From Chloroflexota bacterium (lineage in GTDB: Bacteria; Chloroflexota; Limnocylindria; Limnocylindrales; CSP1-4), in NCBI GenBank assembly GCA_013698385.1, contig JACCVB010000174.1:1-10364 (forward strand): a stretch of DNA of 10,364 nt, in the 5' to 3' direction. The position numbers and the translations under genes were made by a program. Shown here piece after piece: positions 5,845-10,364 of the stretch. The first letter of the stretch is position 1. Each line of letters starts with the position of its first letter. The notes beneath the pieces were generated by a model that saw nothing but the letters and a program-made list of their open reading frames with translations, was not told the DNA's origin and did not search any database.

Positions 5845-6671
5845 GCGGTCTTGATGACGCGCGGCTCGAGAGCGCGCTGCGCGAGCTCGCATCTGCGATC
5901 GACTGGCCCGACGGCGACCCCTCCTCGCCCGATCTCGCCACCCGAGTCCGCATCCGCTTGATCGAGCGCCGAGCATCCACCTCTTTGCGATCATCGCTTG
6001 GCTGGCGGCACGCCTCACCGCTGCGGCGAGCGCTGGTCCTTGCGCTCGCGGCCGCGCTCCTCCTTGCGGCGTTGGCGGGCGCCGCGGGTCTGGGCCTGCC
6101 CGGCCTGCGAATCATCCTCGGGGAGCCGTCCGCGCCGCCACGGACTGCGTCGCCCACCGCAACGGCCACGGCCGATGCCGGCGTGCCAGGCGCCGACCTG
6201 GGACTTGGGCAGACGATGCCCATCGAGGAGGCCGCGTCGCTGATCGGCCGACGGATCCGACTGCCGGCCGACCAGCGCCTCGGACCCCCGGACGCCATCT
6301 TCGTGGACCCGGCGCGAGCCAACCAGCTCGCCCTCGTCTGGGCGCCGCGTTCCGCCTTGCCGGAGACGAGCGACCCAAGCGTCGGGCTGATCGTCATGAG
6401 CTTCGATGGGACCGTGAGGGATGGGTTCTTCCAGAAGGTCGTGGGCGACACATCACGATTGGAGCGCGTCGAAGTCGGCGGCCACCCGGGCTGGTGGATC
6501 ACGGGCGAGCCGCACCTCTTCTTCTACGAGTCCCCGGATGGAACCCTGGTCGATGACGACCGTCGGTGGGTCGGCGATGCGCTGATCTGGTCGGACGGGC
6601 CGACCACCTATCGGATCGAGAGCGCCATCGGTCGGGCGGCCGCGATCGCGATCGCGCAGTCGATGCCATAA
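5841..6671 (+). CDS. Membrane-anchored anti-sigma-like protein
   Basis: The call rests on position and topology. It overlaps the ECF sigma gene by four bases, starts at GTG 5841 with AAGGGGG upstream, and has one transmembrane helix at about residues 62-84 (RRALVLALAAALLLAALAG) after a 60-residue cytoplasmic N-terminus that could bind sigma. The N-terminus begins MSGLDDARLESALRELASAIDWP and has no cysteine; the whole protein has none, so it is not a zinc-binding (ZAS) anti-sigma factor. Outside the membrane a Pro/Thr/Ala linker (95-115) leads to a ~160-residue domain with a GHPGWWITGEPHLFFYES segment (214-231), somewhat like the extracellular domains found behind such helices in Gram-positive anti-sigma proteins. 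It may sense an envelope signal and release sigma; that is inference. The sensor domain family is not identified. Confidence 0.72.
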   Translation: MSGLDDARLESALRELASAIDWPDGDPSSPDLATRVRIRLIERRASTSLRSSLGWRHASPLRRALVLALAAALLLAALAGAAGLGLPGLRIILGEPSAPPRTASPTATATADAGVPGADLGLGQTMPIEEAASLIGRRIRLPADQRLGPPDAIFVDPARANQLALVWAPRSALPETSDPSVGLIVMSFDGTVRDGFFQKVVGDTSRLERVEVGGHPGWWITGEPHLFFYESPDGTLVDDDRRWVGDALIWSDGPTTYRIESAIGRAAAIAIAQSMP

Positions 6672-6698
6672 CGGAACCGATCGTCCGGGCCCGGTGTA

Positions 6699-6731
6699 GA
6701 TGAAGCGGGTGGGATCACGACCGCTTTCATC
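6699..6731 (+). repeat. Hairpin between the anti-sigma-like and lipoprotein genes
   Basis: GATGAAGCGG (6699-6708) pairs with CCGCTTTCATC (6721-6731) with a single bulged base and a 12-nt loop. It lies in the 74-bp gap and ends 4 nt before the GGAGG of the lipoprotein gene. It could stabilise the upstream message or tune expression of the third gene relative to the first two; there is no U-tract. Confidence 0.4.
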
Positions 6732-6745
6732 GACCGGAGGCCCTG

Positions 6746-8050
6746 ATGCGCGCCGCGACGCTGGCACTGCTCTTCGCGTTCACGGTCGTCTCCTCGGGCT
6801 GCGCGGCCGAGGCCGCCGCGCCCGGTTCGGCGGCACCGGACTCGGTGGACCCGACGTCTCTCCCAGCGGCAGGCGACGCCCGACTCGTCGTCGGGCGCGT
6901 CGGCGAGTCGGGCTTGCAGGTCCTGCTGGCCAGCACGGGCGCCGTCGTCGACACATGGCCGCTCGGTGCTCCGGACGAGGTATGGCGCCGGGTCGTGACC
7001 GTGACACGGGACGGTCGGGTCACGCGCGTCGAAGATCGCGCCATCGACCAGCCCCTCGAAGGTCGGGTCCAGTCGATCGAGGGGGCCTGGCGCTTGCCCG
7101 TGGTAGGACTCGATCCCATGCCGGTCGGCGTGTCGGCAGACGGTTCGACGATCGTGCTGGTCGAGGACCTGCCGGCTACGAAATGGGCCAGCGCGACCGC
7201 GAGCCGCTTCGCGGTCGTCTCGCGTGGCGGGGCCAGGGCGACGCGCATCATCGAACTCGGTGGATCGTTCGAATTCGACGCATTGTCGCCGGATGGCTCA
7301 CGACTGTACGTCGCCCAGCACGTCCCGGGCCTGCTCCAGGACCGCTACCAGATGCGCGTCGTGTCGACCGCGACCGGGGTCATGGACGAGGCGATCATCG
7401 TGGACAAGCGCAACCTGGACGAGGCGATGGCCGGCCGGCCGATCAGCCAGTTCCGCCGAGCCGACGGCATGGTGTTCACGCTGTACCGGGGGGCGGAGTA
7501 TCCGTTCATCCACGCCCTCGATACCGTGGACGCCTGGGCCGTCTGCATCGATCTGCCGGCCGAGGGCATGGACGACACGTCCGCCGGTCAGGACTGGGGT
7601 GTCGTGGGCGCCGGCGGCGAAGCGCCAGCCATGGCGATCAACGCGACGCTCGGGATCGCGGTCGAGATCGACCCCGCCGAGCTGACGATTCGCCGGACGA
7701 TGGACATCGGTGCACCCGCGGTGGTGCACGCCACGCTCGCGAAGACCGGGCAGGATGCGGTCACGGTCGGCCGACGAGTCGTCATCGCTCCTGACGGTCA
7801 GGCGATCTTCGCCGCCGGCCGTGAGGGCATCCGTCGGATCGACGCGAAGTCTTTGACCCTCCTTGGGCGATCGCTGAGAGGACAGGCCGTGGACACCATC
7901 TCCATCTCACCTGACGGCTCAGGGATATTCGCCCTGGTCCACGATGGCGGACGGATCGCCGGCATCGATCCGGTTTCGGGCGAGGTCCGGGGGTGGGTGG
8001 AGGGCGCCGGCTTCGATCGGCTGGTGGCCGCCCTCCCGGTCGCGCCGTAG
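6746..8050 (+). CDS. Predicted lipoprotein with beta-propeller (WD40/YVTN-like) fold
   Basis: The 434-residue product opens with a short signal peptide, MRAATLALLFAFTVVSSGC, whose Cys19 would be lipidated; the -3 residue is Ser, a weaker lipobox than usual. After an Ala/Pro linker (20-42) come repeated beta-propeller blades marked by VSADGSTIVLVED (129-141), LSPDGSRLYVAQH (180-192), VIAPDGQAIFAAGREGIRRI (346-365) and ISPDGSGIFALVHDGGRIAGID (387-408). These S/A-P-D-G turns followed by a hydrophobic strand are typical of propeller proteins, which usually bind ligands or proteins rather than catalyse. The ATG has GGAGG five bases upstream. It is the third gene on the strand after the ECF sigma and anti-sigma-like genes, 74 bp downstream, and may be part of the same envelope-sensing unit or a target of that sigma factor. 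It converges on the CoA-transferase operon. Confidence 0.78.
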   Translation: MRAATLALLFAFTVVSSGCAAEAAAPGSAAPDSVDPTSLPAAGDARLVVGRVGESGLQVLLASTGAVVDTWPLGAPDEVWRRVVTVTRDGRVTRVEDRAIDQPLEGRVQSIEGAWRLPVVGLDPMPVGVSADGSTIVLVEDLPATKWASATASRFAVVSRGGARATRIIELGGSFEFDALSPDGSRLYVAQHVPGLLQDRYQMRVVSTATGVMDEAIIVDKRNLDEAMAGRPISQFRRADGMVFTLYRGAEYPFIHALDTVDAWAVCIDLPAEGMDDTSAGQDWGVVGAGGEAPAMAINATLGIAVEIDPAELTIRRTMDIGAPAVVHATLAKTGQDAVTVGRRVVIAPDGQAIFAAGREGIRRIDAKSLTLLGRSLRGQAVDTISISPDGSGIFALVHDGGRIAGIDPVSGEVRGWVEGAGFDRLVAALPVAP

Positions 8051-8065
8051 GACGAGGTCTCCGTC

Positions 8066-8113
8066 TCAGGCGAGTCCGCGAAAGCCTGAATTGGTGGAGC
8101 GCGTCAGTCGCGC
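8066..8113. terminator. Weak hairpins between the convergent lipoprotein and CoA-transferase genes
   Basis: The 78-bp convergent gap has two small inverted repeats: TCAGGC (8066-8071) with GCCTGA (8084-8089), and GCGCG (8099-8103) with CGCGC (8109-8113). Both stems are short and lack a U-tract, so termination here is only plausible by position. Confidence 0.25.
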
Positions 8114-8128
8114 GTGTCGACGAGCGCC

Positions 8129-8914
8129 TCAGGACTTCGTGTAGATCCCGGCCGGGTCGAGGTCCTCACGGATCAGGCGCAGTTCATCGGCAGTCGGTGG
8201 GGGCGTGTGGGCCGGCGGTTCGGCGACCGTGAGGTCCCAGCCGATCGTGGCCCGGGCGTCCTGGAGCGTGGCCGCCGGGTGGAGCGAGTCCAGGCGCATC
8301 TCGCCGGTCTCGTCGAAGTGGTAGATGCCGAGGTCCGTCACGACCACGGTCGGGCCGCGACCTTTCCAGCCGCCTTCGCGCCGGACGCGTTCCGACTGCT
8401 CGGCCCCGCCAAGGTTGCCGGGACTCGTCCGGAAGTCGATCGTCTCGACGAAGCTGCGCCGGCTCTGACGCATGATCACGAAGACCTCGCGGGCGTTGAT
8501 CGCGATCTCGCAGGCGCCGCCGCTGCCGGGGAGGCGGGTCGTGGGGTGGTCATACGGGCCGATGACCGTCGTGTTGATGTTGCCGAACCGATCGATCTGG
8601 GCGGCGCCCAGGAACCCGACATCGATGAGGCCGCCCTGGAGGTAGTAGCCGAACAGCTCCAGCATGCTGACGACGGCCGTGGAGCCGGTCACGATCGTCG
8701 GGTCGCCGATGGACAACGGCAGTCGAGACGGCCGCGCCCCGAACACGCCCGCCTCATAAACCATCTCGAGCTCCGGCGCGACGGTCCGCTGTGCCAGGTT
8801 GACGGCGATATTCGGCAGGCCCACGCCTACGAAGCAGACGTGCTGGCCCTCGAGGGCACGGGCAGCGGCCACGATCATCATCTCGGACTTCGTGAACGTC
8901 GCCGTTTCCGTCAT
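8129..8914 (-). CDS. Family I CoA-transferase beta subunit (glutaconate CoA-transferase type)
   Basis: Family I CoA-transferases exchange CoA between a thioester and a free acid through a glutamyl-CoA intermediate on the beta subunit. From the ATG at 8914 the protein has 261 residues; the catalytic Glu in LEMVYEAGVFG is then residue 54, the same number as in Acidaminococcus fermentans GctB. Other landmarks are GVGLPNIAVNLAQR near the N-terminus, QIDRFGNINTTVIGPYD, the glycine loop LPGSGGACEIA, and a C-terminal TADELRLIREDLDP also found in IpdB-like proteins. An upstream in-frame ATG at 8950 would add MFQADPPRGIRG; I prefer 8914, whose product begins with the family-like MTETATFTKSEMM, although neither start has a Shine-Dalgarno. 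The alpha gene lies 253 bp upstream, an unusual gap for this pair. The substrate is unknown; homologs include glutaconate, 3-oxoacid and steroid-degradation (IpdAB) enzymes. Confidence 0.87.
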   Translation of the reverse strand: MTETATFTKSEMMIVAAARALEGQHVCFVGVGLPNIAVNLAQRTVAPELEMVYEAGVFGARPSRLPLSIGDPTIVTGSTAVVSMLELFGYYLQGGLIDVGFLGAAQIDRFGNINTTVIGPYDHPTTRLPGSGGACEIAINAREVFVIMRQSRRSFVETIDFRTSPGNLGGAEQSERVRREGGWKGRGPTVVVTDLGIYHFDETGEMRLDSLHPAATLQDARATIGWDLTVAEPPAHTPPPTADELRLIREDLDPAGIYTKS

Positions 8915-8915
8915 G

Positions 8916-8930
8916 CCGCGGATCCCGCGG
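8916..8930 (-). repeat. CCGCGG inverted repeat just before the CoA-transferase beta start
   Basis: CCGCGG at 8916-8921 and 8925-8930 are separated by three bases, and the left copy ends one base from the ATG at 8914 on the minus transcript. A tight GC stem here would sit where a ribosome binding site is expected. If translation begins at 8950 instead, the repeat is simply coding. Confidence 0.4.
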
Positions 8931-8943
8931 GGCGGGTCCGCTT

Positions 8944-8960
8944 GGAACATGACATGTGCC
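8944..8960. promoter_or_regulatory. Imperfect palindromic site 1 (GGAACAT-3-ATGTGCC)
   Basis: GGAACAT (8944-8950) and ATGTGCC (8954-8960) form a 7-3-7 inverted repeat with one mismatch, the same layout as the perfect site at 9087-9105. It covers the alternative ATG at 8950. A regulator-binding site is suspected from the pair; the protein is unknown. Confidence 0.4.
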
Positions 8961-9167
8961 GATCAAGGCCTGAGCCATCCGAGACGGTTTCCTCGAGCGT
9001 GCTCCTCATCCAGACGGAACCGTACGCGTTCCATTTGGCGCTGGAACCCGGCCGAACCGCCGCGAACCGGTCGCCCAAGCCGAGGTTGGAACATGTGATG
9101 TTCCACGGCGGGACCAGGGCGGTCGGGTCCACGGCGGCTACGACCACGGCGGCACCGGTCGTGTCCG
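8951..9167 (-). promoter_or_regulatory. Gap between the CoA-transferase alpha and beta genes
   Basis: This 217-bp stretch separates two subunit genes that are normally adjacent or overlapping. A minus-strand frame stays open through it, but its product resembles nothing I recognise and runs on antisense-like through the alpha gene in the wrong frame. The stretch instead holds a cluster of GGAAC/GTTCC half-sites (8944, 9016, 9028, 9043, 9088, 9100), including two palindromes with a 3-bp centre. An internal promoter or operator for the beta gene is the best guess; no clear -10/-35 pair was found. Confidence 0.4.
9087..9105. promoter_or_regulatory. Perfect palindromic site 2 (TGGAACAT-3-ATGTTCCA)
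   Basis: A perfect 8-3-8 inverted repeat, TGGAACATGTGATGTTCCA, lies mid-gap between the alpha and beta genes. Length, perfection and a related site 143 bp away suggest an operator for a dimeric regulator. IclR-family sites such as TGGAAATNATTTCCA have a similar form, but the link is only a resemblance. Confidence 0.5.
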
Positions 9168-10091
9168 TCACCGGTACGCCCCGTAATCCACGGACCCGGA
9201 AGGCGCTGGGCCCGGCTTCAGCGAGGCCAGCCGCTGAGGGCCCAGCTTCTCGACGTAGGCCGCGCGGTCCGCGACGTCGTAGACCCATTCGCGCAACCAT
9301 GCCTGGATGGCCTCCTCGTCGCGGGTGATAGGGTCCCAGTCGAGGTAGAAGCGGTTGTCGCGGTCGTAGGCGCCCTGGACGTAGGAGGGATGCGCACCCC
9401 ACGGCTCGACGACGACCGCGTCCACGATCAGGCCCGGGATGATCGTGCGGTTCGGGTCTGCTCGTATGACAGCCTCGTCGACGAGTTCCTCGACCACGAC
9501 GATCACCCTGTCGGCCGCGAAGGCCGCCTCCTTCTGGCAGCCGAGGAGGCCCCAGACCTGGGTGTCGCCACCGGCCGAGGCGCGCTGCGCATGGACGATC
9601 GCCACGTTCGGCTTCAGTGGGGGCACCGCGTAGATCGTCTCCTCGCCGTACGGCGACTGGACCGGCCGGATGCGCGGGTTGGCGACCGGCAAGTCCGTCT
9701 CGAAGTACGAGCGCAGCGGGAAGAACGGCAGGTTCATGGCGCCCGCGGTGTAGCGCGCCACCATCCCGAAGTGGCTGTACTCCTCGATCTCGAGAGGTTC
9801 GGCCGGGAGCTCGCCCTCGATCCGGCGGCGGATCGCGCCCAGGCCGCCGACGCCCGGGTTGCCGAGCCACGAGAACACGAGCTTCGAGGCCACGCCGCCG
9901 GCGATCATCTGGTCGTAGATGAGGTCCGGGGTCAGCCGCGCGAGGGTCAGATCGCGCTTCCGCTGGCGGGTGATCTCGTGGCCCGCGGCGAACGAGATCA
10001 GGTGGGTGAAGCCCTCGATCGCGACGGTGTCCCCGTCACGCACCAGGTCGGCGATCGCATCGCGCATCGTGGCGACCCTGGAGGTCGTCAT
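9168..10091 (-). CDS. Family I CoA-transferase alpha subunit (glutaconate CoA-transferase type)
   Basis: The alpha subunit partners the beta subunit downstream to form the CoA-transferase. The 307 residues are near the family's usual length of about 300-320. Landmarks are LVRDGDTVAIEGFTH (16-30) and AAGHEITRQRKRDLTLARL (35-53), typical of the CoA-transferase alpha fold, then DQMIAGGVASKLVFSWLGNPG (60-80), VPPLKPNVAIVHAQRASAGG (156-175), and the acidic strand-turn RVIVVVEELVD (195-205). The chosen ATG is the last of three ATGs produced by an 8-bp tandem repeat; only this one is in frame and it gives MTTSRVATMRDAIADLV. No Shine-Dalgarno precedes it. It follows a class III aminotransferase gene by 59 bp on the same strand, suggesting that a deaminated acid is the CoA acceptor. 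Substrate identity is open. Confidence 0.87.
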   Translation of the reverse strand: MTTSRVATMRDAIADLVRDGDTVAIEGFTHLISFAAGHEITRQRKRDLTLARLTPDLIYDQMIAGGVASKLVFSWLGNPGVGGLGAIRRRIEGELPAEPLEIEEYSHFGMVARYTAGAMNLPFFPLRSYFETDLPVANPRIRPVQSPYGEETIYAVPPLKPNVAIVHAQRASAGGDTQVWGLLGCQKEAAFAADRVIVVVEELVDEAVIRADPNRTIIPGLIVDAVVVEPWGAHPSYVQGAYDRDNRFYLDWDPITRDEEAIQAWLREWVYDVADRAAYVEKLGPQRLASLKPGPAPSGSVDYGAYR

Positions 10092-10113
10092 GTCGTCATG
10101 TCGTCATGTCGTC
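10084..10113 (-). repeat. 8-bp tandem repeat over the CoA-transferase alpha start
   Basis: The unit GTCGTCAT is present three times in a row (10084-10091, 10092-10099, 10100-10107), followed by a partial GTCGTC (10108-10113). On the minus strand each unit reads ATGACGAC. Because 8 is not a multiple of three, the three ATGs lie in three different frames. The first two each encode Met-Thr-Thr-stop and their TGA overlaps the next ATG. Confidence 0.9.
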
Positions 10114-10140
10114 GGGTCTCGGCGGGTCGTGGCGACTCGG

Positions 10141-10159
10141 GCCGGCCGGTCTAGCCGGC
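10141..10159 (-). repeat. Small hairpin around the aminotransferase stop codon
   Basis: GCCGGC at 10141-10146 and 10154-10159 can pair around a 7-nt loop that holds the stop codon of the upstream gene. It may be incidental in GC-rich sequence, or lower read-through into the CoA-transferase genes. Confidence 0.25.
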
Positions 10160-10364
10160 GGCCTCGACCTCGTGGAGGGCGCCGGCCTCGGTGACCTTGG
10201 CGAGGACGGCCTCCCCCGCACCGGCGACCGCCGCGACCGCTTCGCCAAAGATCCGCAGCGCCGTCGTCATCTCTTCCTCGCTGACGGTCAGGGCCGGCGA
10301 CATCCGAACGCTGGTCTTGCCGCACTCGAGCACGAGCAGGCCGCGCTCGAAGCAGGCCCACTGG
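10151..10364 (-). CDS. Class III aminotransferase, C-terminal fragment (start beyond window)
   Basis: Only the last 70 residues are visible. The segment CFERGLLVLECGKTSVRMSP followed by ALTVSEEEMTTALRIFGEAV closely resembles the C-terminus of acetylornithine/4-aminobutyrate-type class III aminotransferases, in which a Gly-rich strand with an Arg-x-x-Pro turn (here VRMSPAL) is followed by the final helix. The active-site lysine and cofactor-binding parts lie outside the window. A further ~30-residue Ala/Glu-rich tail ends at TAG 10151. It is on the same strand as, and 59 bp upstream of, the CoA-transferase alpha gene, so an operon is likely. It is a different gene from the aminotransferase at 3742-5133, whose C-terminus is unlike this one. 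Confidence 0.8.
   Translation of the reverse strand, partial: QWACFERGLLVLECGKTSVRMSPALTVSEEEMTTALRIFGEAVAAVAGAGEAVLAKVTEAGALHEVEAAG

Noticed and set aside
5841..6020. Zinc-finger (HxxxCxxC) anti-sigma domain
   Set aside because: The protein has no cysteine, so the motif cannot be present; the anti-sigma call rests on overlap with the sigma gene and topology only.
6700..7794. 364-codon plus-strand frame overlapping the lipoprotein gene
   Set aside because: Arg/Gly-rich translation without motifs, no ribosome site, and fully inside a better supported gene.
9087..9105. parS-like centromere site
   Set aside because: parS sites have GTTCC/GTTTC on the left and GGAAC/GAAAC on the right around CACGTG. 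Here the half-sites are in the reverse order and the centre is CATGTGATG, and no parA/parB is nearby.
8911..9870. Long minus-strand open frame through the alpha/beta gap as a real gene
   Set aside because: It overlaps the well-supported alpha subunit in another frame and its product is Arg/Gly/Pro-rich, as expected of a GC-rich shadow frame. The gap part shows no recognisable domain.
10084..10113. On/off phase variation of the CoA-transferase alpha gene
   Set aside because: Each repeat unit carries its own ATG and the last one is always in frame, so copy-number change would not disrupt the gene; only tuning remains plausible.
1..10364. CRISPR array, tRNA/rRNA gene, insertion sequence or prophage
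   Set aside because: No regularly spaced direct repeats, no recognisable RNA gene and no transposase or phage protein were found on either strand.

Overview
The window is GC-rich, with dense coding on both strands and few intergenic gaps. The gene mix suggests a Chloroflexota lineage of the Limnocylindria/Ellin6529 kind: a secreted CAP-domain protein with an Ig/FN3-like tail, a cysteine-free anti-sigma-like protein paired with an ECF sigma factor, several class III aminotransferases and many starts without a Shine-Dalgarno. A high-GC actinobacterium cannot be excluded from sequence alone. No tRNA, rRNA, CRISPR array, insertion sequence or phage gene was seen.

Layout. Positions 1-1440 (minus) hold a single-pass membrane protein cut by the window edge, preceded by a CAP-domain secreted protein broken by a one-base frameshift. 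A 207-bp divergent gap with a long inverted repeat leads to osmC (1648-2091, plus). osmC converges on a phosphotriesterase-family hydrolase (2123-3061, minus). That gene is divergent from a six-helix membrane protein (3127-3741, plus), which meets a class III aminotransferase (3742-5133, minus) stop-to-stop inside a 24-bp perfect palindrome. From about 5250 a plus-strand cassette runs ECF sigma factor, membrane anti-sigma-like protein (GTGA overlap) and beta-propeller lipoprotein, ending at 8050. The rest is a minus-strand operon: the 3' end of a class III aminotransferase (entering at 10364), then the alpha and beta subunits of a glutaconate-type CoA-transferase.

How the genes work together. 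The sigma/anti-sigma/lipoprotein set looks like an envelope-sensing regulatory unit. The aminotransferase plus CoA-transferase operon looks catabolic: an amino compound is deaminated and the resulting acid activated as a CoA thioester, substrate unknown. osmC would detoxify organic hydroperoxides.

The most unusual structures are: an 8-bp tandem repeat that creates two tiny ORFs chained by ATGA overlaps into the CoA-transferase alpha start; a 217-bp gap between the alpha and beta genes with palindromic GGAACAT/ATGTTCC sites; the palindrome centred on abutting stop codons; an ECF sigma gene whose conserved N-terminus has no normal start codon; and three SD-less genes with a TAnnnT hexamer 7-9 nt before the start, as in leaderless transcription. 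No clear new defence or mobile system is visible. All function calls are from reading the sequence; no database search was run.
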